DNA of 14,929 bases from Bacteroidota bacterium (GTDB taxonomy: Bacteria; Bacteroidota; Bacteroidia; Bacteroidales; Marinifilaceae): contig JAEXFF010000324.1 in assembly GCA_023400335.1 (NCBI GenBank), positions 1 through 14,929 of the forward strand, written 5' to 3'. Under the pieces are notes generated by a model, which saw only the letters and a program-made list of their open reading frames with translations, ran no database searches and had not been told where the DNA came from. The position numbers were made by a program, and so were the translations under genes. Below are positions 7,731 to 14,929 of the stretch, piece by piece; within the stretch, counting starts at the first letter, position 1; each line of letters starts with the position of its first letter.

Positions 7731-7761
7731 CAAAAGTAGTATATATTTTTTTATAATCAAA
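7731..7761 (-). promoter_or_regulatory. Bacteroidota-type promoter of rplU-rpmA
   Basis: Reading on the minus strand, TTTG (7761-7758) is followed by a 19-nt AT-rich spacer and then TACTTTTG (7738-7731). This exactly fits the -33 TTTG / -7 TAnnTTTG consensus of the Bacteroidota housekeeping sigma factor at its usual spacing. The predicted start of transcription, a few bases beyond 7731, gives a leader of about 70 nt before the rplU ATG. This is the best promoter match in the window. Confidence 0.8.
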
Positions 7762-7785
7762 GAGTTTCTTTTCTATTTTTTATAA

Positions 7786-7826
7786 CTCCCGGGGCCGGGG
7801 GTAGGTGCTATATTTTCGAGGCCCGG
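7786..7826. other. GC-rich box in the divergent AT-rich intergenic region
   Basis: The 330-nt gap between rplU and the DUF5686 gene is very AT-rich except for this stretch. It holds CCGGGGCC (7789-7796) and GGCCCGG (7820-7826), which can pair with one bulged base across about 23 nt. It lies upstream of both divergent promoters. A regulator site or structural element is possible; nothing is recognised. The rest of the gap, apart from the rplU promoter and leader, shows only AT-rich sequence. Confidence 0.25.
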
Positions 7827-7888
7827 AAATTATATAAATAGAAGAAGTAATTTATAATAAATTTAAGAAAAAAATATTTATAAAAATT

Positions 7889-7896
7889 TATTTTTG
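7889..7896 (+). promoter_or_regulatory. Possible -7 element for the DUF5686 gene
   Basis: TATTTTTG matches the -7 consensus TAnnTTTG about 90 nt before the DUF5686 start codon. No TTTG occurs at the correct distance upstream (TTTA at 7862-7865 is the nearest, with too long a spacer). In sequence this AT-rich a chance match is quite possible. Confidence 0.3.
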
Positions 7897-7983
7897 TTTT
7901 CAATTTTAAACTATATACAGCGTATTACGGAATATTAAAGAGGGAAAATATAATTTTTAAAGAAATTAATTATTTTTTACAAT

Positions 7984-10614
7984 ATGAAGGCATTTTTTTT
8001 ATGTATGTTTTTGGGGGCCCTATTGTGTATGCAGGGGAAGGCTCAATTATTGAGCGGGCAGATAACAGATGAAGAGGGGAGAGTGATAGAGGGGGCTACT
8101 CTTTATGTTCGAGAGACGATGCAAGGGACGGTAGCGGATGAAAACGGGCATTTTCAGATTCATCTGGAAGAAGGGGATTATTGTATAGAAATAAGTGCGT
8201 TGGGTTATGAAAAGCAATTCTTAAAATTATTAATCTCGGGAAAAGAAACTGTTTTATATATTCGTTTGAAACCGGTAAGGTATATGCTGAAAGAAGTGAA
8301 AGTGACGGGGAAGGGAGAGGATCCTGCTTATTACATTATGCGAAAGGCGATTGCCAAGGCTCCTTATCATCGTCTTCAAGTGAAGCGGTATTTCTCCGAG
8401 GTGTATAGTAAAGGGAATTTGCGGATAGATAACCTTCCCCGGGTGTTGAAATGGGGTAAAACAGGCAGGGAAGTGTTTGATACGATAAGAGGAAAGACTT
8501 TGTTGATGGAATCGGTTATGGATATTGAATTCCGGTCGCCGAACATTTACAAGCGCAATATTTTGGCTTTTAATACTACGATTCCGGAGGATATAGAGCC
8601 TAAGAGGGCATTGAATATTGTAACCTCTTCTATTTATGATCCTGATATTTTAGGTATAGCTTCTCCCTTGTCGGCCGGAGCTTTTTCTTCTTATCGGTTC
8701 CGTTTAGAGGATTCCTACCGGGAAGGGGAAAGAACCATTAACAAAATAGAAGTAAGATCGAAAATAAAAGATAACCGTTTATGGAATGGCTGGATTTATA
8801 TTGCCGATGAGGACTGGAATGTAGTGGGTTTTGATTTTGCCTATGGAGTGCAAGGTTTTTCGGCTCAGATACAAGTCGGATTTAATGAAATAAAGTCTGC
8901 CGTTTTTCTACCGACATCTTATAATATAGCTGTCGGTATGGATATAATGGGATTAGAGGGAGAGGCTAAATATTTTTCTTCATTGAAATACAAAACGGTG
9001 GAAGTGGACACAGTACAGCTGGCTTTGGCAGCAGGGGATACAATCGTGAAAAAAAGGACGGTAAGCCGGAAAGAGCAAAAAATACTCCGTAAAATAAAAG
9101 AAATAGCTGAAAAAGAAGATTTATCCAATCGTCAGGCTTACGAACTGGCCCGTTTATCTCAACGTTTGCAGGAGTTACCTCAGTCTGATTCTGTTTCGCC
9201 TTTTCAAACATATTCCCGGCGTTTAAAGGATTCGGTGACAGTTGATTCTATGGTACGGCAAAGAGATTCCCTGTATTGGCAAAAGATCAGGACAGTTCCT
9301 TTACTGGGAGAAGAAATAAAAAGTTACGAACGGAAGGACAGCTTGCGGAAATTTATGGAAAGGGTATTTGGTCCTTCGGATACAGTACCTGATAAAGCAG
9401 ATATTATATTTTTTAAGGTTCTGTTAGGAGATACTTTTTCTTTGGATAAAAAAAAGAGGTTAGCATTGGAGATTGGCGGAGTTTATGAAGCTTTTCCACA
9501 GTATAATGTCGTTGACGGACTTTGGGTGGGGCAGGATGTAAAATTAAATATCTATATGAATAAAGGAAAGAGAATAAGTTTTGGTCCTTCTCTTTATTAT
9601 GGAACAGCCCGGAAAGTGTTATTATGGAAAATGCAGGCGCAGATGCTTTATGCTCCTATGAGGCGTGGGCAATGGGGAATAGAGTTCGGGGAGATGTCCG
9701 AAGATTACGGGCATGCCGGAGAAGGAACCTTGTTTGAAAATTCAATTTCTTCCTTATTTTTTAAAAAACTCAGGAAAAATTTTATACGTTTTTATGAAAG
9801 GCGTTTTGTTTATCTGAAACATTCGATTGATCTTGCAAATGGTTTGACTTTTACTGCGGAGGAAAAATACGAGAAAAGGAGTTTGTTAAGAAACCATATT
9901 TCGAAGAAAAATATCGAGCCCAATGAGCCTGTTTTAGAGGGAGGGGTCAATATGCCGGAAAACAAATCGCTGACCGTTGGAGTTCGTTTGGAGTATACTC
10001 CTTTTTATTATTTTACTGTGCAAGATCAGCTGAAGGTATATGATCATTCAAACTGGCCTACCTTTTCCCTTGGCTATACCATAGGATTGCCGGCAGATGC
10101 CCCTCATACAAGTCGTTTTCAGCGGTTGGACCTGGGAGTAAAGCAAACGATTAAATTGGGATTATTCGATTATCTGTCTTATACTGTCAATGCAGGTCAA
10201 TTTTTATCGCGTAAAGAAATTTATTTCCCGGATTATATGCATTTCACCACTATCGGTTGGTTGTATAGTGCCGATCGTTTTTCGGAAGACTTTTTTTTAG
10301 GACAATATTATTCCTGGCATACGAAGGATAAATGGTTGAGGGGAGCTGTGAATTATACGTCGCCGTTTTTATTTCTAAAACGTTTGCCGTTTATGCAGAA
10401 TCTGATGTTTGATGAAGGAATTCACGGCCGTTATTTGTGGACGCCTGAAATTGGAAATTACGTGGAATGCGGGTATTCTATCGGATTACAGGAATATACC
10501 CGTTTTGGGGTGTTTGCCGGTTTTAATCGTCATGGTTACCAGGAAATCAAAATAAGACTTGCTTTACCGCTTCGGTTGAAAGAAGTAAAAAAAATAATCC
10601 GGAACTATAAGTAA
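7984..10614 (+). CDS. DUF5686 protein with CarboxypepD_reg-like domain, outer-membrane
   Basis: This is an 876-residue exported protein typical of Bacteroidota. Residues 1-21 form a signal peptide (MKAFFLCMFLGALLCMQGKA followed by Q). Residues ~22-105 form a CarboxypepD_reg-like beta-sandwich (SGQITDEEGRVIEGATLYV, then TVADENGHF). The DUF5686 part begins around residue 112 with DPAYYIMRKAIAKAPYHR, a stretch I associate with this family. A charged helical insert lies at ~355-395. From ~470 on, alternating aromatic and polar residues suggest strands of a beta-barrel, consistent with an outer-membrane position. The function of the family is unknown; it is distinct from SusC, since no TonB box or plug is visible. 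It is transcribed away from rplU. The next gene is 181 nt downstream, so it may be monocistronic. Confidence 0.88.
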   Translation: MKAFFLCMFLGALLCMQGKAQLLSGQITDEEGRVIEGATLYVRETMQGTVADENGHFQIHLEEGDYCIEISALGYEKQFLKLLISGKETVLYIRLKPVRYMLKEVKVTGKGEDPAYYIMRKAIAKAPYHRLQVKRYFSEVYSKGNLRIDNLPRVLKWGKTGREVFDTIRGKTLLMESVMDIEFRSPNIYKRNILAFNTTIPEDIEPKRALNIVTSSIYDPDILGIASPLSAGAFSSYRFRLEDSYREGERTINKIEVRSKIKDNRLWNGWIYIADEDWNVVGFDFAYGVQGFSAQIQVGFNEIKSAVFLPTSYNIAVGMDIMGLEGEAKYFSSLKYKTVEVDTVQLALAAGDTIVKKRTVSRKEQKILRKIKEIAEKEDLSNRQAYELARLSQRLQELPQSDSVSPFQTYSRRLKDSVTVDSMVRQRDSLYWQKIRTVPLLGEEIKSYERKDSLRKFMERVFGPSDTVPDKADIIFFKVLLGDTFSLDKKKRLALEIGGVYEAFPQYNVVDGLWVGQDVKLNIYMNKGKRISFGPSLYYGTARKVLLWKMQAQMLYAPMRRGQWGIEFGEMSEDYGHAGEGTLFENSISSLFFKKLRKNFIRFYERRFVYLKHSIDLANGLTFTAEEKYEKRSLLRNHISKKNIEPNEPVLEGGVNMPENKSLTVGVRLEYTPFYYFTVQDQLKVYDHSNWPTFSLGYTIGLPADAPHTSRFQRLDLGVKQTIKLGLFDYLSYTVNAGQFLSRKEIYFPDYMHFTTIGWLYSADRFSEDFFLGQYYSWHTKDKWLRGAVNYTSPFLFLKRLPFMQNLMFDEGIHGRYLWTPEIGNYVECGYSIGLQEYTRFGVFAGFNRHGYQEIKIRLALPLRLKEVKKIIRNYK

Positions 10615-10681
10615 CGACTGCATTCAGGAAGAAACGGAGCAGTTTAAGAAGAGAAGAATGTAAAAATCCCGTACTTTTTCG

Positions 10682-10689
10682 TAAATTTG
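10682..10689 (+). promoter_or_regulatory. Possible -7 element upstream of the acyltransferase gene
   Basis: TAAATTTG exactly fits the -7 consensus TAnnTTTG and lies about 105 nt before the acyltransferase start. The -33 position has no TTTG, so support is partial. The rest of the 10615-10795 gap holds no other recognisable element. Confidence 0.35.
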
Positions 10690-10795
10690 AACCCGAAAGC
10701 AAATGCGAAATAAGTTTTGTTGCCTATCGGAAGAGTATAGAAGAAGGAATAGGAAACAAAAATTCCATAGGTCGCTAAAAGGAAAAGATAGATAT

Positions 10796-11359
10796 ATGAA
10801 ATATTTGGCACGTTTTATCATGTGGTTAGCCGGGTGGAAGTATAAGGGAGAAATCCCTCAGGTAAAGAAGGCGGTGATTATTTCCGTACCTCACACCTCT
10901 AATTGGGATTTTGTATGGGGTGAACTGGCTTTTCTGAGCCAGGGCATTCCGGCTTATATTTTAATGAAAAAAGAATTTTTCTTTTTCCCTTTAGGGTTAT
11001 TATTAAGGGCTTTGCGTGTCATTCCGGTGGATCGTGGGAAGAAAGATAGTCATTTGGTTCAGCAGATGATAGAAGAATTTAAAAAGCGGGATTCTATGTA
11101 TTTATGCATTACTCCCGAAGGCAGCCGGAAGAAAAGGAAAAAATGGAAGAAAGGATTTTTAGTGATTGCGAAAGCAGCCGGCGTACCGGTATATTTGGGA
11201 CGTATTGATTATAAAGAGAAATTTTGTGAGGTTGGTCCTCTTTTTTATCCGACAGCTGATGTGGACGCAGATTTGGGCTATATCATGCAAACCTATAAAA
11301 ATGCTCATCCGAAGTATCCCGAACAGTTTTCTTGGGGAGAGGAACAGAAGGGCGAATAA
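10796..11359 (+). CDS. Small PlsC-like 1-acylglycerol-3-phosphate acyltransferase family protein
   Basis: This is a 187-residue member of the PlsC/LPLAT family, which transfers acyl chains to lysophospholipids or related acceptors at the inner membrane. Motif I HTSNWD (His33 to Asp38, the HX4D catalytic pair) is present, as are motif II VIPVDRG (residues 75-81) and motif III PEGSR (107-111). A hydrophobic segment lies near the N-terminus and another before motif II (FFFFPLGLLLRAL). It is shorter than PlsC of E. coli (about 245 residues), and such short forms occur in Bacteroidota, so the true acceptor is uncertain. The frame opens at 10703, but the added 31 residues are basic and unlike the family; ATG at 10796, giving MKYLARFIMWLAGW, is preferred. 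The nitrilase gene follows after 23 nt, probably on the same transcript. Confidence 0.85.
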   Translation: MKYLARFIMWLAGWKYKGEIPQVKKAVIISVPHTSNWDFVWGELAFLSQGIPAYILMKKEFFFFPLGLLLRALRVIPVDRGKKDSHLVQQMIEEFKKRDSMYLCITPEGSRKKRKKWKKGFLVIAKAAGVPVYLGRIDYKEKFCEVGPLFYPTADVDADLGYIMQTYKNAHPKYPEQFSWGEEQKGE

Positions 11360-11382
11360 TCGGTTTTATAAATTTATATCGA

Positions 11383-12174
11383 ATGAAAATTGCATTATTA
11401 CAATCGGCTTTAATATGGGGGAATGTGGAGGAGAATTTAAGGCATTTTGATCGGAAGCTGACCCGGAATTTAGATTGTGATGTGATCCTTTTGCCGGAAA
11501 TGTTTCCCTGTGGTTGCATGATGGTAAAAAAAGAAAAAAGTCTTGCAAATGCGGAAAAAATAAAAGTTGCTTCCTGCTACAGTGAGATTTGCTGCCGGAT
11601 GTCGGAATGGGCTGTACGGCAGAATGCTCTTATTATGGGGAGCACGGTATATGAGGAGAGAGGGTGTTTTTACAATCGCCTGGTTGCTGCTTTTCCCGGG
11701 GGGGAATATCAATACTATGACAAAAGGCATTGTTTCCGGATGGGGGGAGAAAATGAACATTTTACTCCGGGAAATAAACGGTTGAGTTTGTTATTCCGGG
11801 GCTGGAAAATAGCTCCGTTTATTTGTTATGATTTGCGATTTCCGGTGTGGAGCCGGAATACGGATCATTATGATCTGGCCGTATATATAGCTAACTGGCC
11901 TGAATCGCGGAGAAAGGTTTGGCAAAGTCTGCTCGTTGCCAGAGCTATAGAAAATCAGGCATACGTTGCCGGAGTAAATTGTGTGGGAACAGATAACGGA
12001 GGATTGCGGTATGCCGGGGATTCTGTTGTGATAAATGCCCGCGGAGAAGTGTTGGGTGAAGGAAAAGATTTTGAAGATCAGATAATTATAGTGGAAATGG
12101 ATAAGGAAGAATTGAATCATTTCCGTCAGAAGTTTGCTGTATTGGACGACCGGGATGCTTTCCGGTTTGAATAA
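11383..12174 (+). CDS. Carbon-nitrogen hydrolase, omega-amidase-like
   Basis: This cytoplasmic nitrilase-superfamily enzyme has 263 residues. The catalytic triad is visible: Glu39 in LLPEMF, Lys114 in YYDKRHCFRMGGE and Cys148 in FICYDLRFPVW. The DKRHxFRMGGExEHF and ICYDLRFP patterns are those of the YafV/Nit2 omega-amidase group, which removes the amide from alpha-ketoglutaramate or alpha-ketosuccinamate in methionine and glutamine transamination cycles. The substrate here is inferred. The frame is open from 11332, inside the acyltransferase gene, but homologues start at the MKIALLQ strand, so ATG at 11383 is chosen. The position after the Glu is PCGCMM where homologues usually read TTGFTM. 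The protein carries about eleven cysteines, which is high for a cytosolic enzyme. Confidence 0.88.
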   Translation: MKIALLQSALIWGNVEENLRHFDRKLTRNLDCDVILLPEMFPCGCMMVKKEKSLANAEKIKVASCYSEICCRMSEWAVRQNALIMGSTVYEERGCFYNRLVAAFPGGEYQYYDKRHCFRMGGENEHFTPGNKRLSLLFRGWKIAPFICYDLRFPVWSRNTDHYDLAVYIANWPESRRKVWQSLLVARAIENQAYVAGVNCVGTDNGGLRYAGDSVVINARGEVLGEGKDFEDQIIIVEMDKEELNHFRQKFAVLDDRDAFRFE

Positions 12175-12242
12175 GGGTATACGAATGAGAAAGACAGCAG
12201 AAAAGTGAGCTGAATAAAAAACGCTAAACAGTTATATTATTT

Positions 12243-14402
12243 ATGAATTATTTGTTATTTACTTGTTTGAGCTTTGGTGCAGTGATTGCATTGGGGACTC
12301 AGAATGCAACGGCTATGAAAAACGGGGAAGAGACACAAAAGGGGGATAAAATATTGACGATGGAAGAAGCTGTATTGGGATATGAGCTCCGGCCGCAATC
12401 CCGTGTGATACAATGGCAGGGGAACCGGAATATTTTGACCTGGACGGAAGGAAGGGAGTTGTGGGCTGAGGTTGTGGAATCGGAGGAAAAGAGAGTTCTG
12501 ATGACAGTAGAAGAATTGAATCGGTTGATTCAGGCAGATTTAAAAGGATGGCCGAAGTATTCCTGGAAAGACGGGAAAACCTTGTCTTTGATCCGGAAAG
12601 GAAAATATTATGAGATTGATATAGAAACCAAACAGTTGGGACGGACTATTCCTTTGCCTGAAAAAGTGGCTGACCTGACGTTTAACGGACAGGATGCTTT
12701 TGCCTTTACCCGGGGAAATAACTTATATTATTGTGATGAAAGGGGGAATGAATATGCTGTTACGACTGATGAAGATCCGGATATTGTGAATGGGCAGACG
12801 GTGAGCCGGAGAGAAATGGGGATTTCCGAAGGTATTTTTTGGTCACCGGACGGAAAAAAACTGGCTTTTTACCGGAAAGATGAAAGTGCTGTAAGTACTT
12901 TCCCTTTGCTGGATATTACTACCCGTACCGGGAGTTTGCAGGAAATAAAATATCCGATGGCGGGTATGCCTTCAGAACAGGTGAGCCTGGGTGTTTATGA
13001 CCTGGCTTCTCAACAAACTGTCTTTATGGAGGTAACAGATTTCGGGCGGGAACAGTATCTGACCAATATAACCTGGGGACCGGCTTCTGATATTATTTAT
13101 ATTCAGGTGGTAAACCGGGACCAAAATCAGGTTCATTTAAATAAATATTGTGCTAAAACCGGAGCATTTATAAAGACTTTGCTGGAGGAAAAAAACGATC
13201 GTTTTGTAGAGCCTACGGATAAACTGGTCTTTTTAATAGGAGATCCGTCCCGTTTTATTTACCGTACAGACAACCGGCACGGGTATCGGAATCTCTATTT
13301 GTGTGATACGGAAGGAAAACAAGTAAAGCGGTTGACGGATACGGATGCCGATGTGGTTTATATAGCACAAGACGGGAAATATATTTACTACACTTCTGCT
13401 GAAGTGAGTCCTATTGAAAATCATTTATTCCGGGTGGATATAAAGACAGGTAAGAAAAGCCGTTTAACAAAAGCTGAAGGGTGGCATTCGGTTACGATGA
13501 GTGGAGATAAACGTTATTTTGTTGATACTTACAGTAGTCTGCAGGTTCCCCGTGTAATCGAATTGCGACAGTCGGATGGGCAATTGCAAAGAGAGCTATT
13601 GAGGGCAGAAGATCCGACCGGAGCTTACAGTTTTGGGGAAATCACTTTGGGAACGGTCAGGAGTGCCGATGGACAGTATGATAACTATTACCGTTTGATT
13701 AAGCCTATGCATTTCGATCCTGCACAGAAATATCCGGTTATACTTTATGTGTACGGCGGACCGCATTCGCAGATGGTGAAAAATACGTGGCAGGGAGAAT
13801 TAAGGCGCTGGGAAATGTATATGGCTCAGCATGGATATATTGTATTTGTCATGGATAACCGCGGTACTTCGAACCGGGGAGCCGCTTATGAAAAAGAGAT
13901 TTATAAACAATGCGGGCAGGCGGAAATGGCGGATCAGATGAAAGGCGTGGAATTTCTCAAATCCCATCCGTGGGTGGATGCGGAGCGTATCGGGGTTCAT
14001 GGATGGAGTTACGGCGGATTTATGACCATATCTTTAATCACCAATTATCCGGAGGTATTTAAAGTTGCTGTAGCCGGAGGTCCGGTAATTGACTGGAAAT
14101 GGTATGAAGTCATGTATGGGGAACGTTATATGAGTACTCCTCAGTGCAATGCTGAGGGCTATGCAAAAGTCAGTCTGCTTTCAAAGGCGAAAGATTTAAA
14201 GGGAAAATTACTGATATGCCAGGGGGCTGTAGACGATACTGTTTTATGGCAACATAGTCTGAATTTTATAAGGGAATGTATAAAAAACCAGGTGCAGGTA
14301 GATTATTTTCCTTATCCTTGTGCGAAGCATAATGTAATGGGAAAAGACCGCATTCATTTGATGCAAAAAGTCACTGATTATTTTGAGGATTATTTAAAAT
14401 AG
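12243..14402 (+). CDS. S9B peptidase, prolyl tripeptidyl peptidase (PtpA)-like
   Basis: This is an exported serine peptidase of the DPP IV family (719 residues). An N-terminal eight-bladed beta-propeller (~40-475) is followed by an alpha/beta-hydrolase domain. The triad is Ser589 (GWSYGG), Asp664 (GAVDDTV) and His696 (AKHNVMG). From memory, Porphyromonas gingivalis PtpA has its triad at 603/678/710 with the N-terminus-binding Glu205 and Glu636; here Glu191 (SRREMGI) and Glu622 (WYEVMYGERY) sit at the same constant offset of 14. This supports PtpA-type removal of Xaa-Xaa-Pro tripeptides rather than classic DPP IV action. The signal peptide (~24 residues, ending NATA) lacks the usual Lys or Arg at its start; an in-frame TAA at 12225-12227 excludes much upstream extension. 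It starts 68 nt after the nitrilase and 108 nt before trmD. Likely periplasmic or surface. Confidence 0.9.
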   Translation: MNYLLFTCLSFGAVIALGTQNATAMKNGEETQKGDKILTMEEAVLGYELRPQSRVIQWQGNRNILTWTEGRELWAEVVESEEKRVLMTVEELNRLIQADLKGWPKYSWKDGKTLSLIRKGKYYEIDIETKQLGRTIPLPEKVADLTFNGQDAFAFTRGNNLYYCDERGNEYAVTTDEDPDIVNGQTVSRREMGISEGIFWSPDGKKLAFYRKDESAVSTFPLLDITTRTGSLQEIKYPMAGMPSEQVSLGVYDLASQQTVFMEVTDFGREQYLTNITWGPASDIIYIQVVNRDQNQVHLNKYCAKTGAFIKTLLEEKNDRFVEPTDKLVFLIGDPSRFIYRTDNRHGYRNLYLCDTEGKQVKRLTDTDADVVYIAQDGKYIYYTSAEVSPIENHLFRVDIKTGKKSRLTKAEGWHSVTMSGDKRYFVDTYSSLQVPRVIELRQSDGQLQRELLRAEDPTGAYSFGEITLGTVRSADGQYDNYYRLIKPMHFDPAQKYPVILYVYGGPHSQMVKNTWQGELRRWEMYMAQHGYIVFVMDNRGTSNRGAAYEKEIYKQCGQAEMADQMKGVEFLKSHPWVDAERIGVHGWSYGGFMTISLITNYPEVFKVAVAGGPVIDWKWYEVMYGERYMSTPQCNAEGYAKVSLLSKAKDLKGKLLICQGAVDDTVLWQHSLNFIRECIKNQVQVDYFPYPCAKHNVMGKDRIHLMQKVTDYFEDYLK

Positions 14403-14510
14403 AAAACGTTTGTGAAATCGGACATTCCTGTAGAGAAAAAGGGAATTAATCGTATAAAAGGAAGCTGAATAGGGAGAAAAGCGGGGGAGATTGAGTAAAG
14501 ATTATAAAAT

Positions 14511-14929
14511 ATGCGCATTGATATTTTAAGTGTAGTCCCGGAGCTCTTAGAGAGCCCTTTAAATCATTCGATTATAAAGCGTGCGCGGGATAAGGGAATT
14601 GTGGAAATACACATTCATAATATCCGGGACTGGTCGAAAGATAAATATCGGAAGGTGGATGATTATCCGTTTGGGGGGGAAGCGGGGATGGTCATGATGA
14701 TTCAGCCTGTATTTGATTGTATAACGGAATTGACTGCCCAGCGGAAATACGATGAAATTATCTATACTTCTCCGGACGCAGCTGTATTTAACCAGCAGAT
14801 GGCAAATGAGTTGTCATTAAAAGAAAATATCCTGATCCTCTGCGGGCATTATAAAGGAATCGACCAGCGTATACGGGATCATCTGGTTACCCGGGAAATA
14901 TCGGTAGGTGATTATGTATTGACCGGAGG
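14511..14929 (+). CDS. trmD: tRNA (guanine-N1-)-methyltransferase TrmD (3'-truncated)
   Basis: TrmD methylates G37 at N1 in tRNAs reading CNN codons, using S-adenosylmethionine, and prevents +1 frameshifting. The visible 139 codons start [20 protein letters not shown], contain [14 protein letters not shown] (substrate-binding loop), [14 protein letters not shown] and [12 protein letters not shown], the start of the deep trefoil-knot SAM site. The frame runs off the window end; about 85 residues are missing from a usual ~225. ATG at 14511 is the natural start. No Shine-Dalgarno sequence is evident in the upstream AT-rich stretch. Confidence 0.97.
   Translation, partial: MRIDILSVVPELLESPLNHSIIKRARDKGIVEIHIHNIRDWSKDKYRKVDDYPFGGEAGMVMMIQPVFDCITELTAQRKYDEIIYTSPDAAVFNQQMANELSLKENILILCGHYKGIDQRIRDHLVTREISVGDYVLTG

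Noticed and set aside
10703..10795. 31-residue N-terminal extension of the acyltransferase
   Set aside because: It is very basic, unlike the family, and lies just after a candidate promoter element; the ATG at 10796 matches homologue starts.
14409..14438. TTTG followed by TA about 18 nt later upstream of trmD, as a promoter
   Set aside because: The -7 part (TAGAGAAA) matches only in its first two bases; support is too weak to list.
1..14929. CRISPR array, insertion sequence, tRNA, prophage or defence island
   Set aside because: No direct-repeat arrays, transposase motifs, cloverleaf folds, integrases or phage genes were seen; gene content is core housekeeping.

Overview
The window looks like ordinary core chromosome of a member of the Bacteroidota, most likely the order Bacteroidales. 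Four things point there: a protein with a CarboxypepD_reg-like plus DUF5686 architecture, a DUF4286 protein beside ruvC, a prolyl tripeptidyl peptidase closely resembling Porphyromonas PtpA, and a promoter of the Bacteroidota type (TTTG, 19-nt spacer, TAnnTTTG) with no clear Shine-Dalgarno sequences. An Odoribacteraceae-like source is possible, but that is only an impression.

Layout. (1) Bases 2-2020, plus strand: the 3' part of a bifunctional class A penicillin-binding protein; its start lies before the window. (2) Bases 2028-7653, minus strand, reading right to left: rplU-rpmA (L21, L27) with a strong promoter and an intrinsic terminator; serS; a DUF4286 protein; ruvC; an ABC ATPase; and a large ABC-type permease. 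The last three are tightly packed (2-nt gap, then a 4-nt stop/start overlap) and are probably co-transcribed. (3) Bases 7654-7983: a divergent, very AT-rich intergenic region holding the rplU promoter and leader and a small GC-rich box. (4) Bases 7984-14929, plus strand: an outer-membrane DUF5686 protein, a small acyltransferase, an omega-amidase-like nitrilase, a secreted PtpA-type S9 peptidase, and the 5' part of trmD, cut by the window end.

The genes cover housekeeping jobs: cell wall synthesis (PBP), translation (L21, L27, SerRS, TrmD), Holliday junction resolution (RuvC), phospholipid acylation, deamidation salvage and extracytoplasmic proline-peptide digestion. I found no tRNA, rRNA, CRISPR array, insertion sequence, prophage or defence locus, and nothing I would call a new system. 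The most useful observations are the complete PtpA active-site set, the hairpins around serS and at the PBP 3' end, the rplU promoter and leader, and corrections to several gene starts (ruvC, ABC ATPase, rplU, acyltransferase, nitrilase).
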